Assembly: GCA_038049695.1 (NCBI GenBank)
Contig: CP142451.1
Location: 7,934,001-7,998,000, forward strand
Length of the DNA stretch: 64,000 bases
Direction: 5' to 3'
From: Cinnamomum chago
Taxonomy: Eukaryota; Streptophyta; Magnoliopsida; Laurales; Lauraceae
Shown here: positions 23,002-36,216 of the stretch, in pieces
Layout of the letters: each line of letters opens with the position of its first letter
Position numbering within the stretch: the first letter of the stretch is position 1
The notes under the pieces: generated by a model
Databases searched by the model: none
What the model was told of the DNA's origin: nothing
Seen by the model: the letters and a program-made list of their open reading frames with translations, nothing else
Position numbers and translations under genes: made by a program

Positions 23002-24318
23002 AATGCAAATGTCTATGTTTAGCTTGTGTTAAAGAATGTTTGCAAAGATTGTTGTTTTTCTTAATCTTTCTAAAGTTGCTATTTGTGCAGAAAGGCACAA
23101 CACCATTGCTTTAAATTAATGGTTTGTTTCTCTGTCTCTTGTGCTCTTCTCCTTGTTCCTCTTGGGGCTCATTGAACATTTGTATTCTTTTCTTTCTCTT
23201 TTAATACATTTTACCCCTAAAGCAAAAAAATGCAAAGCAAACACACAATATTGGGAAATCACACAATTACCAAAATACCTCGACCCAAAATCTAGTCCTC
23301 GCTAACCCAATGGACCGTTTCGATCAACCCGACCTACCAGACATAAACCCAACATGTCTTGTTTGCTGTGAACCAGTTTCACACTACATGGTTATTGTCA
23401 TGTGAATATAAAGGCCTCTAACATATAATGACATTTGAATCAAAATGCAAATGAGCTGCTGTATATTTAATGGTATCTTTTTGTTTATATATTTAATAGA
23501 CTCTAAACCCATTTAGGGTGTTTTTGTGCAGCGAAAAGATTCCGCTGTCTGTAAATTTTCATTTTTGTGAGAAAGAGGAATCGTGCATTCCTCTCCATCA
23601 ATGAAAATAAGTTCATTTTTTCTTTTCTTTTCCTTAGAGGAAAGTATCTCACTAAATGACCAAAAAGGGAGTTGTATGGGAAATCTGAACAATTTTCCTC
23701 TGTACTGCAAATTCATTTTATAAAACTTTTAATTAAAGATTTCTCAGAGTAAACGATTGACTGGAATGAAATAAAATGGTCTGGAGTCTGGGCCATTGTA
23801 ACAGATGTTAAAGAACTGTTCTGCCAGTGCAGGTTCCAAAAGTGTGTTTATGAACCATGTATATACATCATGCACCAGGGGCAAGTGTACATGTTTTGAT
23901 GCCTCAAAAAGCTTGGAAAGGCTGGTTTAAGATCTGCACATGATCTAGGCTGGTTTAAGATCTATTGGCTGGGCCTTTTGTTTTGGTCAATAACTAAACA
24001 GGGTGGGTTTGTGCTCTTATATTGAAATGCCCAACTATAGGTTTATTTTGGACTGCATTGCATTCATATTTTTGACAAAAAAGATGGATTTTTTTTTTTT
24101 TTTTTGGTTTTCAAACGGTGAGGTCATGGACAACACTTTCAGGCTCATGGGCCAGGTCTGTATTGGAGCAATAACTAAACAGACTGTTTTACCAAACCAA
24201 AAAACTAAACAGAATGGGCATGAGCTAGACTCATCCACCTGAGTCTGGGCCCAAAAAGCCAATCAGGGTCAGGGTAATGTTAGCCATCTAAAGAGGTGGG
24301 CCACCCTAGCCACCCAAC

Positions 24319-24320
<2 letters not shown>

Positions 24321-24364
<44 letters not shown>
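24321..24364. repeat. (CT)22 microsatellite
   Basis: Uninterrupted CT for 44 bases, 1.3 kb downstream of the b561 stop. Confidence 0.97.
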
Positions 24365-24365
<1 letters not shown>

Positions 24366-27300
24366 AAAATACTTATGGCTCCTCGCTTGCTGATCCATGT
24401 CTGGACCCAACACAACCCCTGACACCTGTGTATGAGCCCACCCCAAGAAGGTTATAGAGGTACAAATCTTCCATATAAAGGCCCAAGCCTGACAGCGTCA
24501 AATAGTGTTTGGATATAGTTTAATTAAGTTTACGTTTGAGCCAATCCAGGCCAGAGTATAGTAACCTAGTTCGTTCAAGAGGCCTTTGAACAATGAATTC
24601 ACAGTTCGGTTCGCAAATTAATTCTACGTAGTTCTCTAAGTGAACCATATAATTTTATTGTGGTGCATACCTAAAAATACAAGACATTACGCCTTGATGT
24701 ACTAGCACTAATTCATTTTTAACTCTGATCAAAGTTGGCCCCATAAAAAGAATATAAATCACACTAAAATATGAAATTTTACTTTGGTTTTTATTATAAT
24801 TATGTTTTACATGGAGTGAATCTGATTGTGACCCAGACTATAATTGAAGTAGAGTTTTAATTATAAGTTAAACGAATATAACAATTATTTTGAGTGGTTT
24901 GGATTTTAGAGAATGACCTTTACTGATGGACTTACAAAATGTGTACATGTGAATTAGTTCATCAAATTTGTCGAACTCAAACTTGGAATTATCCGAATTG
25001 AGAAGTAAATCAAATAAACCTACTCCATAAAATTTTATCATCAAGCTAAGTCTCGAATTACAGCGAATTATTCGAACAGCCGTGCTACACGGTCCGACTG
25101 GGTGACTGCCTAGGATCCAACGGTCCTTATAGAATTCAGTCTCCCGGTCAGGCCGTGTGGACTTTTCCTTATTCGAATTGCGAATTAGATAACTATATGT
25201 GCCAGACGTGGTCCTTGTTCCTTGTGGACATTTTTTTTTTGCCCTTGCACTAGGCTCTCTCAGCCATATCCATTCACCAAAGAAGCCCAAAAATCAAGTG
25301 ATGGCGTCATGCCTGTGGCACTTTGTTGGGTCCCACTGGCACTTACAGACAAATAGAGATTTGTAACAATCATCTTTAAATAAAAAATAAAAAACAAAAA
25401 CCTGCCCCATACTATCACTTTCAAACATAAGAAGGGGAAGAAACAAAAGACGAACGGATTAAAATCGTCCTCGTACATCGGACGGCTGAGGGCTCCAGTC
25501 AGCAAAATAGAGTTACAAAGGCAGTATCGACATCTGTGCAAAGATGATACAACCGTTGCTTGGCACCTGGACACGTGTCGCAAGATTCGATGCAGCAGTT
25601 AGATGGAATCCGAGAAGCAACAGACAGCGACAGCCACGTTGTCGGCTCGGCCGTTCCCATCATATATACACGCGGATGAGAAGAAGAAGGAGATCTTGGA
25701 TTACTTCACCGACGGTTGAAATTTTATTTTCAGTTATTAATTTTTTTTGAGATTTTTATCAAATAAGTAAGCTTAGAGTATAATTAATCAATTTTATAAC
25801 AAAACCATCATTTAGTTGTTCCTACTTTATTTTTAACGAAATTACTCGAGTTTACGTCCGCTTTTTGTATATAAACCCATGAATTTTCATCTCTTACATG
25901 AAAGGAGCCTTCAAGCACCGGGCTCAAGATTACATATGATTCTTGAGGGCAAGGACTTTAGAATTATTTTAAATCATTTTTTTTATCTTTTTACATAATA
26001 TTTACATGTATTATACAATATATCTCTTCCAATATTGTCATAAATTCCAATTTCAAAATAGCACAGGACCACCTTTTATTAGAATAACTGATTAATTATT
26101 TTGATGACATTATTTTCTTTTTTTAATTTAAATTAAATATTTTATAAAAATCAGATCTATTCAGTGATTGTTTCACACATTCAGAAACTTTAGCAACTTA
26201 GTTTTGATTGTTATTTATAATTATTTTTATATATATCTAGATTTTATATTCATTATACTTTGAAATTCTTACTACCTCTTATTCTTATCTTCTATCTTTT
26301 TTTTCTTTTATAATCTACACATTTGTCTTTTTTTAAGCGTGGGCGTATTTCACTAGTTACATTCATATGATTTTTTTAATGACCCAGGGACTCAGCTCAG
26401 CACAAGAGCATTTAGCCATAAACCCAAGGGATATTCGAAAACTAATCCATAGAGGCACATACAAACCCTCTTATTTATATTCATATGTTTTTACCATAAA
26501 TTATCCAGAATATCAATGCTACTTGCGACAGGGCTCATGATTGCTTTGGTGATTAGTCAATGTTGAGAGGGTTAAATTATTATATATAAACTACTTTAAT
26601 TACAAATTTGGAAGTGCATCCACTTTCAAGTTGATTATTATATGCGAGTTAATAATGTGTTCTTTGTATAATCAATGAATATAATATAGCTACCCTTCTA
26701 TTTGGAGTGAAAATGTAGTGAAGTGCAAATCCAAGTTTGCAATAACCTATTTAAATGCAAGGAGTGCCAAGAAAACTAATGTTGGCTATTTCTTCTTTTA
26801 GCGAATGGGACCCGTCTGGATTACACCCAATCACAAGAGGAGACATTGAGAAACTATGGTGGAGATCAGGGGTTGCCAATTTATATATATATATATCACT
26901 CCAATTAATTCATCTTGATTTTATTATTACAACCTTAAAGTAAAAAATAATAATAATTTCATTCAGGTGTGACCTGACCTTAGAACTAGCTGTGGGGCTC
27001 ACTATGCGTCCCATTTGGCGGTGGGATTGAGGAAAATAAAAAGATCTATGTGGGACCACCCTAGGTATCAAGTTTGGCCCAATCCAATGCCCCTAACTCC
27101 TTTCATCCATGGTCAACAAGCTTAATGGCTTTATATTAAAGAAAAAAAAGGGACCTTCCATCCATTGGTCTAATTCATTCTCATGGGTACCAAACCCTGG
27201 GATTGGTGACTGTTAAGGGGGTTCCTATTTGGTGATTAGTGATGGGTGGGCCCCACAATGTAGCAAGGTGAGAACCATAGCAACCAATTTTCACCCATAT

Positions 27301-27420
27301 ATTTTCATTTAAGAAAATGTGTTTGCATCTATTATAGGGACCCACTTGTATTTAGCATGTGGGTGGATCCCAATGACAGAAGACACCCTCAAAAGGATAC
27401 CTTGCCTTGCTATTTAATTA

Positions 27421-27636
27421 TAGCGGCTGAGTGGAAAGGATCATGGTTCCTCTCTCTTCCGGAGTTAGAAGTTCTGGTATCGATTTTTAGTTTCCCCCTT
27501 TTTTAGGAACGGAAGGTTGAGTCTATTAGTGCTACCACCTGGGTGCCAAGGGGTTTTACCGGGCTTCTCTCTTGACCCAGAGGGATTAGTCCAACCCAAA
27601 GGGCTGGGAACCCTCTGTTAGCTAAAAAAGAAAAAA
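27421..27636 (+). mobile_element. SINE-like element, plus strand
   Basis: It starts with a GGCTGAGTGG A-box-like word, has a degenerate B-box (TCTGGTATCGATT), then the tail domain GGGATTAGTCCAACCCAAAG followed by GGCTGGGAACCCTC and an A-rich end. The tail is the best match in the window to the Au SINE 3' end. Confidence 0.55.
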
Positions 27637-28734
27637 TCACATCTTGATCCTTGCATATGATTTTGGATTCTTATCTCTGTCCACATTATCTCTCTCCTCC
27701 CAATTCGAATTGATCCAAGAAAGTGAAAAACCTATTGGGAAAGTCTGTTATCTCTTCCTCCCATTATTATTATTTTTTTTTTACATTCAGGGTGTCCATA
27801 CTTGCCTTTGGATTGTGAAGAGTGAGTAAAAAATGATAGATCTCTCAACACTAGTTACAGATCTCTGTTTGTAGTGCTTGATTCAAGACAACGCAATCCT
27901 GATTGCATTTGTAGCATCCAACCTCAATCAAATCCATACTTCAACAGCGTCTAAAGCTATCAAGATATGACACAGAAGGAATAAATCTGGATATTCTGAA
28001 ACTCCTTCCCTTTTAAGTTTAGGCCAATGGGAATACAAGAAAATGAAGAAATGCTCAGAAGAAGAAACCTATTCAATAATCTACTCAATTAGTTATGATC
28101 AAGAATGAAAACAAGATCGACTCATTAAGACAAATTTCCTTTGTAAATATAATGACCAATTTTGCAACAAGTTCATGTAAGCATCTTTTGTAAATCTTAC
28201 GTTAACTATGAATCCCCATTTTTGTATTAATCAATGTGGTTTTAATTAGTTTTGTTGTGTACAACAACCAACAACACAAATAAAATAAAAAGATCACCAC
28301 CAAAAGCTAAACTTTTTTTTTTTATCCCCTTGCTAGGAAAAAGCTAAGCTATTATTGCTGGGCTGAAACTTTAAGCCCTTAAGTTAGGTCATCCAGTCTG
28401 GAACGTGGGACCTTAATACGCCATATATTAATTCATAAAGAAGTATCTTCACATGGACCCTTTGAAATTAAAATCACTAGTGATGTCTTTATCATCATCA
28501 TCTGTGCACTGCTGGAAAGTTATGCGGATCAAACACTGAAATTGGTAGAATTGGAGGATTTGAAAGAACAACAAATCTTTGATACTCCCTTGCCAGTCAA
28601 TGCCGACTCCCACCAAAAGGCTAAAAAAATGTTGTCTGGGTTGAAACTCCTTTGAAGTTAGTGCCACATTATCATCATCAATGTGCCAAGTTTCTTTGGG
28701 GTGCTGCGAAATGGACAAAAGAAATGCTTAAATG

Positions 28735-28805
28735 GGTTCGAACAAACTTATAACCTTCTGATACGAACTGAGGTTCTATGTCAATTGAGCTACTCGTTGG
28801 GGTTA
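28735..28805 (-). mobile_element. tRNA-like SINE head fragment
   Basis: On the minus strand the order is CGAGTAGCTCAATTGACA (A-box-like), then a GGTTATAAGTTTGTTCGAACC B-box-like segment. No acceptor stem can be drawn, so it is not a tRNA gene; it most resembles the 5' third of a SINE. Confidence 0.35.
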
Positions 28806-31719
28806 AAATGGGTTCGAGTTCGACAGTAGGATTATTCACCCACAGCTTTTTTTCTTAAAGAAATTTATAAGTATTGAGGGGAGGATGGAAAATCATAATA
28901 TAAATTTTACCTTGTCAAAAAGTATTAGTTATAAAGCTAACCTCAAGCTGATAGGATGAACTTTTATTAAAGGTATATGAACTCTTTTTTCTTTTGTATG
29001 TTTATTTTGAACTTTATCTTTTCTTAGTACTTTTATGAATTTATTTTAGCATGTACCTTCTAATCACATTCATTTACAAATGTGATATTATAGCATTTGA
29101 ACATGCATGGAGTTTAGAATTGATCCTCTGATGTTAGGCATAAGACATTTTGAATAGGCAATGAGGGTAAATTAAGCAGTTGAGGTCATCTATTGAATCG
29201 AAATCAGTTAAAATTATTGTGAGCCATATAATAGAGTGACTCTAAATTTTTACACATGCTAAACGCATGATTTCACTATCTTTTTTTCATCTATTTATCA
29301 AAATTAACCAAAAATTTGAAGCTTCCGATCAAAATGTGCCTAATAAATAAACCTTTGCTCATTTTCAAAATTTTAAAAATCTCTTATCATTTTGCAAAAT
29401 TGGTTTTGCTTGATGTGGTCCACTGTATTGGAACTTCTGCTTTTTGGTATTCCAGACTTTGCTTGTCTTTTGGTATGTCAACTCTGATTGATTTAAAATT
29501 TGGCCGATTAACAAGGAACGCATTAACTTCCACAGGTAATTAAGTTCCCTATGTCCACTCATGGATTTATAAATCTGGCATAAAAACTTTTTATGCGGCC
29601 CAGTAACTCAATCCACCTAAACCAACCCAAAGCCAATTAACCTGATTTATGGGAGCGGTCACATGCTAGAAAAATCTAAACCACAATTGAACATGTTTTA
29701 ATTAGGTTGATCGCCTAAACAGTCAAATTCATTTATATTAATTATTCCTAATATATTCAGAGAAATTTCATTGTTGTTACTTCTATTTAAAGGGTTTTTT
29801 TTTTGTATGGTAAGATAAAACTTTCAATGCTTAGGAGCCAAAAAGCTACAAAAGATATGAACACCACTTACATCCAATCAGGGATCTTGTCGGTCCACAA
29901 AACCTCAGTAGCACTTCTGATCTTACCACCTTAGGCAAAACAACGTTCCAATCTATTTAGATTTATATGAATATAGCGAAAGATCGAACCAAACAAAAGA
30001 CCTCAGCCTCTATGAATGTTTGAAATAACAATCTCAATTGACAACTTTCCCCCACCATGAAAAAGACTTAACAACTTACGAAGCATCTGAACAAACAAGA
30101 ATCTTTAGGCAATGATTTTCTTCTTGACTGATCAGTCAGGCTAATTATGTATGCGTCTTAGTGAAATATATAATATTTGAGGCTTTAGCAGGGCTTAAAA
30201 CTGATTAAGTGGGCAAGGCTCAGGTTATCTCCATGCCAGGTTAAGCAGGCTACACAGGGTTGAATCGACCTGTGCCAATTGCAGTTTGGTGTTGACCGAC
30301 CAGTTTAACTGGGTTAGAACCCCAATTGTTAAGTCCAAATGGACTGTGCAGATTATTTATTTCTTTCTTTTCTTTCATTTATCCGAAGTCGGCTTACCAT
30401 GGCCAAGAGTGATGCTATCAACCTAAAGACACAAGGATCGATAGTCGGATGTAGACGTATATGTGATACCGATGTGTCAACAAGACTCATCCTTGTGTGT
30501 TGGTGACTCTTTAATTAAGTACTTATCTTATGGATAGATTTTTCATACGATTGCACCTACTGTCTAACTTTCTAGAGCTCATTAGAGCCTACTTCTGATT
30601 AGCAAACTTTTACTCACAGTTGGTTTAAGTCTAAAAAAAAAGGCTATTCCATAGATTATTAAATCAATAATTAGGGTTTTTTTTTTTCCATGACCTTTAT
30701 CCATCAAAAGACTTTCTCGCTGGGCCATGCATCTACGTCGGCCTATAAACAAACAGGTAAGTAGGTGAAGATGTTTCCTGCTTATATCATACACAAGAAG
30801 GCATCTCCCGTGACATGACAACCACCCTATCTGTAATTCTTAGCTCGGCAAAAGCCATGAACTTGATCAGAATGCTCTTCCAGTGGAGCCCACGCTAACA
30901 GTGATCGGAGAATTTGGCAATAACCAGTAGAAGAATACAAATTCCTAACTACCCCCTACCGAATCCTTACCAAAAAAAGCTACCCTACCGACTACCCGTG
31001 CCTTACAATTGAATAACTGAAAGAGAGCAACCACCCATGTTTAAGCAAGTTCCAATCTACCTGTTCTAATGGTGTTTAGCTGTTATGCCCTACATAACCA
31101 TATTCATATCCAAACTTGGATGCACCAAACCACCTGTCAAATAGTGGCCCCACATGAGTCCATTTTTAAATGGCACTAGTGTTGATTTTTCATTCTTCAT
31201 TTTTTGATTTGGGTAAGAAAAATGGCTCAAGTTAAAAGTAACATAAGAAATAAAAGCAAGAAAAGAGGAGAGAAAAAAAAGATGTTGCAATCATTCTTTC
31301 TCACCTAAGGATAGTGGGGTCCATCTACTAAAGTCATTGATATCTGAATCAAGATACATGGGGCCCACATTCACATCAGAGGAGACCCTTTTGTAAAAGA
31401 AGCCCGGATCTTCAGCAGCCTTCGCTCTTCAGGTTATATTTTTCCAAAATAATGACACATGGCATGTAAATGTGATGTGAGGCTCACTATCATCGTCAAT
31501 GCAAAGATGTTCATTAATCTTTAGGTTAACAATGAATAAAGATGCTCGATGGTTTAGTTGTTGTTGGTCGTTCGATTTAAAGAGATTAACATGGTATAGA
31601 TACTAGGAAGAATTGAATCCGGATCCTAGTTTGGAATAATGAGGGGGTAACACATGGGAGGAGGATGTCAAATTAGCTGACAACTCATCTCCTCCAATGA
31701 ATAAAACAAAAAAAAAAAA

Positions 31720-32260
31720 GCTTTTTACATATACTCCCCTATGGTATGTAGGATTTGTAAAAAGGCCTCTATGGTTTTAGTATTTGTAAATAGGCCCATG
31801 CCTTTGCAATTTAATACATTTTGTATTTTCAAAATCAGTAGTCTTCCAACCACCAAAGGTTTTTAAAGTAAAGTGAAACTTTTGCCCATCTCTTTATCCC
31901 TATATATATGCATAAATTTAAAAGCTTGAACTTATTTTTCTCTAAAACTTGTAACATTAATAATTCTATGTAGTGAGAGAGAATAACCGCATATAAATCT
32001 ATTTTTACCGGTATAGGGCCTATTTAATTAGATTCAAATCAATCATGATGACAATGAAAGTACATGCTTATAGTTGGTTATAATTGATTCAATCCATGTA
32101 TAATCGACCGTTAGATTGATAAAAGTTTCAAAATACATGATTATGCTCCATTTGCATTAAAGAGTTATTAAGAGAGTAGGGGCCTATTTACAAATACAAA
32201 AATCACAGGAGCTTATTTGCAAATCATACAAACCTTAAGGGGGTATATGCAAAAAACTTA
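31720..32260. mobile_element. Inner MITE with terminal inverted repeats of about 80 bp
   Basis: The left end TTTTTACATATACTCCCC to TATTTGTAAATAGGCCC is mirrored by the right end GGGCCTATTTACAAATA to GGGGGTATATGCAAAAAAC. It is flanked on both sides by A-runs, which hide any target duplication. The long arms suggest a Mutator-like non-autonomous element. No coding content. Confidence 0.65.
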
Positions 32261-32274
32261 AAAAAAAAAAAAAA

Positions 32275-32356
32275 AACATCTCCTCCATGTGTCACCCCCT
32301 CATTGGTCCAAACAGAACATCTCCTCCATGTGTCACCCCCTCATTGGTCCAAACAG
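32275..32356. repeat. Perfect 41-bp tandem duplication
   Basis: Units 32275-32315 and 32316-32356 are identical (AACATCTCCTCCATG... to ...CCAAACAG). They form the duplicated right arm of the outer MITE. Confidence 0.93.
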
Positions 32357-33052
32357 GAGATCCGGACTCGAAAGAATTTCAAGATCGACGGTCCTTTATT
32401 TTAATCCCAGCTAATCTTAAATTGAAGGATTATAAAAAGATTTACATGATTGGGCCTATCTATGCCGACAAGAAAAATAAAATTTTGATAATGGGCTCAT
32501 TCCTTTCTAATAGGGTTAAAGACTTAGGGCATGTTTGTGTAGCCCATTTCATCGAAAAAGGTTGTAGTTTTCTACGGAAAACTTTTTTTTCAAGTGTTTG
32601 GTGTGACAGTTTTTCCGCGGAAATGCTTTTTTGCCACGTCAACTTTTTCCTTCATAGCCATGTAAATAGACTTTCTATGAGGGGGGTATAAGAAGTCCAT
32701 TTCCACGGAAAACTGACCCCCCAATTTCCTTTCACTCACCCTCACTCCACCGTGTCACCCTCTTTCTTCCTCTTCCCCTCTCAACCCCACCCACACCACA
32801 CACATACCAACCCACCAATCCAATAGTTTTCACTAAAAAGTGGTTTTCACTAAAGAAATCTATAGTTGCACCAAACAACATTAGCACTAATTCATCGAGA
32901 AAAACATTTTTACACCAAATATAAAATTTTGACTTCCGCGGAAAAACTTTTTTAAATAATTTAAAACCCATGGATTTTACTGATGTGGCAATTTCTAATT
33001 TTCACGAAAATTACATATACACATGTTAGTTTCTTGTACTCTACTAAAGACA

Positions 33053-33123
<71 letters not shown>
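33053..33123. repeat. Compound (AT)n(AG)n microsatellite
   Basis: About 27 AT units run directly into about 8 AG units. Confidence 0.97.
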
Positions 33124-33748
33124 AAACCACCCTTGAATCTTAATCCTTAGTCGTGACTAACCCAGATAAACCAATCCAGTTAAACTAAAATATAAGACAC
33201 AATCCAACAATCCTCACTAATCTGATAGCATGACAGCCAGTGGGCCCCACTGATTTGAGGGCAAGTTCTCGAGATCTCGATCAATAAAAAGGAATAAAGA
33301 AAGAAGAATCTGTAGAGAGGATGTGGACATGATTGTTATCAGTAAATAGTCCTCTGAATCCTCTCTGTGCTGGCATTAAATTCCTAGCCACCTTCCCAAC
33401 ACGCAATATACACACCATGACGCCAATGCAGTCCAGAGAAGCTAAGTTGCCGACAAAGTTCACTTTCATGCTTGTCTGTTTGAGGAGAGAGGGAGAGAGG
33501 GAGAGAGCCCCAAGCTGTCAAGGAGAATGTGTCATGTAGCAGTGGGCCACCTTATCAGGCCCATTTCAACAGCCAACATCAATTAATGCAACAAACCAAA
33601 CCCCTGGGACCCACAATCACATGGACTGCCAGATCAGATTTGTTCATTTATGGACCATAAACTACTAATATCACCCACAATCTAAATAGCCATGATTTTA
33701 TGAATCTGCTTTTGCCACTTGTCGTTAAATGGTCATCTGTTCTTTTAA

Positions 33749-33860
33749 GGGATAGCTCAAGTGGCCTGGAGCTATAGTTCGTGCCAATAAATTATTAGTT
33801 TGAAACTGCAGTATCAAATTAGTGTTATTGGAGAGTTTATACGGTTTTTTTTTTATCCGG
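33749..33860 (+). mobile_element. Possible SINE fragment
   Basis: GGGATAGCTCAAGTGGCC (A-box-like) is followed about 55 bases later by TTAGTTTGAAACTGC (B-box-like), then a T-rich run. Spacing fits a tRNA-derived head. No clear tail or target duplication. Confidence 0.35.
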
Positions 33861-35211
33861 ATGGATTAGTTCAGTTAATAAAATCGAACCCTTTAATAGT
33901 AAAAGAAATAAAAAATAATTGAAACCATGGACGATAAAATACTAATATCACCCACAATCTAAAAAGCCTAATGGGACCGGCGCACGTTAGATTATGAATA
34001 TCTATAAACAGTGGTGGATATTCCTCTGTGTCGTATGTGGTGGACTATAATAGGAATTGGCACCACTAAAAAATAATAAACAGGTCATAATTACGCCATT
34101 TACACGTGAATACATACATCTGTGGAGTTTTGGATGGATGGGTTGTGGTCTTTCAACTTCAACCAATCTTTCAAGCTAAAACTTATGTGGATGCATTTTG
34201 AAGATACTTCAGCCAGGTTGTAACGTCCACACACGCATACGTTATGGTTAAAGTGGAAAATCAATTAAAACAGGCCTTAGGTTAAAATTGAAGAAATAAG
34301 TGTGAGTGTGAATTTACAAAAATAACGGTTAAATTATATTTCGGGTGATAAATAAAGTTATTTATTTGCATATAATGCATAGAAATTTATTGTGCAATAA
34401 ATTTCACTTAAAGATTATTAAAGATGTGAGGGATAAAGAATTTAAGGTAGAGCTATAAACGAGGCATAGATGTTTTAGAGTATTAAATTCCTAAAATGAT
34501 GGTAAGATATTCTCTTGATTCAAGATTTTCATTAAAGAAGAAATTATTCGATGGTCGTTTTTAAATGTTGCTAATGAAAGAAAGCATCTCAAAAATAGCA
34601 TTGGTATGAGAAATTTTAGTAAAAGAGTTGGATTATGTGTTTTAGCTTCTTTTTTTTCATTGAAACCAAGAAAGCTTTAAAAGTGAGTTGTTTTGCTTGC
34701 CATTGGCTATAACCAGTTACAAGAAAGCCGTCGTTTACATGCAATTGTCTTTACATCCCAACTTAGGTGTAAGGTGATCAATAATGTTCAAGGTGATCAA
34801 GTTTTGATTATGGTCCATCTCTTAGTTAATCGATTGTCATTTCGGCTGGCTACTTCAAAGATAGTTTCTTTCTTTCAATAATTAAGATGGCTTTTTCTTG
34901 GTGTGAACATTGTGATGGATCATCATTCAACATCTTTTCTTTTAAGATTCCTTCAACAACTAGTTTTAATTTTCTGGAGATGTGCCACTTTTAAAAACTA
35001 TAAAAAGTAGTAAAAGGCATGTTAAAGCCAAAATTCTTGTATTTACCTAAACACTCAAACATGCACCAATAAATGAATAAAACAATTGTGCTATCACTGT
35101 GAAACTTTTAAGCCCAATTCATTGCTGGTCCTATAATTCAAGACTTAAAGGTAATTTGGTTACTAATAGTTTTAGATCTTCCACATAGTACAAACACTCA
35201 TCTTACTTTTA

Positions 35212-35326
35212 GGGCATGTTTGGATAGTAAAAAAATAGAATATAGTGGAGTGAAGAGCTCTTCACTCCACTTCAAATGTTAAATCCACTTCATTTTACTC
35301 CACTCCTCATTTATCGAAACAGACCC
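35212..35326. mobile_element. Tourist-like (PIF/Harbinger) MITE
   Basis: Ends GGGCATGTTTGGATAG and, inverted, GGGTCTGTTTCGATAA, flanked by TTA on both sides (35209-35211 and 35327-35329), the PIF/Harbinger target. At 35245-35270 it holds a perfect 26-base palindrome, GTGGAGTGAAGAG and its complement. Confidence 0.78.
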
Positions 35327-35779
35327 TTAGGAGTCACTATGTTAAAAATAATTTGAAGTTAGAAAAAGAAAAACTATGGGTCATGGACATCCTGTCCAAG
35401 TGTCCCAGGGTCATTTTCATTTTTTTCCTGCTATCGAAGGGTTCCTAACCCTATCCTTGTGGCACCCTTGTTGCCTCAAGGTGGTGGAAGTCGATATCAA
35501 AAACTTTTGCTTCAGAAGAGGGAAGAACCATGGTTCTGACTACTCGACCAACCCCTTGAGGTTGCTTGGTCGTTTCATTCAAATATCCATTTATTACAAA
35601 ATAAAACACATAAAAGAGTTTTATAAGTAGGGGGGAAAAAAAAAAGCCCCCCCCCGGATGGAACAGTGTGAGATCCTCTCGTCAAAGGGCTGAATTGATC
35701 GCCTTACTTGGTGGGTCAGGATTGGGTATCGGAAAAGATCTCCCTTTTATTTTTATTTAGCAGTTCTACCTGGCCTGGT

Positions 35780-35855
35780 CCCCCCCCCCCTTGGACCGTT
35801 GGATCCCAGAGCCCTAGGACCCGTCCAGGATTCGGCCCCCCAGTCGGTCCAAGTG
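35780..35855. repeat. GC-rich repeat fragment
   Basis: The words GGACCGTTGGATCCCAGAG and CTAGGACCC are shared with the hairpin at 56161-56223 and, inverted, with CTAGGATCCAACGGTCC near 25112. It looks like a scattered repeat family; ends are not defined here. Confidence 0.35.
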
Positions 35856-36028
35856 GATTTATTGATTTTTATTTTATTTTCCTCTAAATCCTTATCTTAA
35901 ATATAATAGGGTGGCCCACTGATTGATTAATGACTTGGGGATTTGTAACTGTTGGCCACGCATGCGCCATTACACAAATCTATACCCACCATAGATGGAA
36001 AAAAGAAAATCTCATTTTCTACAGTTGT

Positions 36029-36064
36029 ATGTATATCTCTCTCTCTCTCCTCTTTCTATATCAA
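36029..36064 (+). promoter_or_regulatory. Possible remorin core promoter: TATA words and pyrimidine patch
   Basis: GTATATC and CTATATCA flank a (CT)-rich patch 155-190 bases before the remorin ATG. TATA plus a Y patch is a common plant core-promoter layout. Confidence 0.35.
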
Positions 36065-36216
36065 CCAACGCCCTGGGTCACTGAGACTACTGTCATCTTC
36101 TCTACACTCAACAGCTTCAAACCAACTACTTCTATTTCCTTTCTTTCATCCCAACTTCTTCTTCTCTTTAAAAAAAACACAAAACGAAATTCCAGATCTT
36201 GATCAGTGAGGGAGAG

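Larger units (their letters stand above)
31619..32366. mobile_element. Outer MITE with GC-rich inverted arms, split by an inner MITE
   Basis: The left arm, 31619-31668 (CCGGATCCTAGTTTGG, then AATGAGGGGGTAACACATGG), is the reverse complement of the right arm ending near 32366 (CCATGTGTCACCCCCTCATT, then GGTCCAAACAGGAGATCCGG). The right arm is duplicated in tandem. The words GGATC-CCTGTTTGGACCAA recur in the hairpin at 55862-55991, so both belong to one family. Confidence 0.65.
23002..36216. other. Gene-poor intergenic region between the b561 and remorin genes
   Basis: The first 200 bases are probably b561 3' UTR. Items listed separately are a (CT)n run, SINEs, a nested pair of MITEs, a compound (AT)(AG) microsatellite and a Tourist-type MITE. 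A G-box (CACGTG, 25572-25577) and a TATATATA word near 25672 occur within about 100 bases, but no coding exon follows. The stretches 25700-26700 and 28800-31600 are very AT-rich and I see nothing supported in them. Open frames of 60-140 codons at 24868-25290, 25260-25583, 26755-26943 and 28449-28718 show no domain I recognise. Confidence 0.5.

Noticed and set aside
24868-25583. Two overlapping 140- and 107-codon frames, minus strand
   Set aside because: No conserved motif, no shared frame, no introns that would join them into a known protein.
28735-28805. A tRNA gene
   Set aside because: A- and B-box-like words are present but no cloverleaf or acceptor stem can be drawn; treated as a SINE head.
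32526-32955. Second Tourist-like element starting GGGCATGTTTGTG after TTA
   Set aside because: The left end fits but no matching right end followed by TTA was found.
33281-33539. Small gene on either strand near 33400
   Set aside because: Overlapping 60-codon frames on both strands without motif, next to microsatellites and a GA-rich run.
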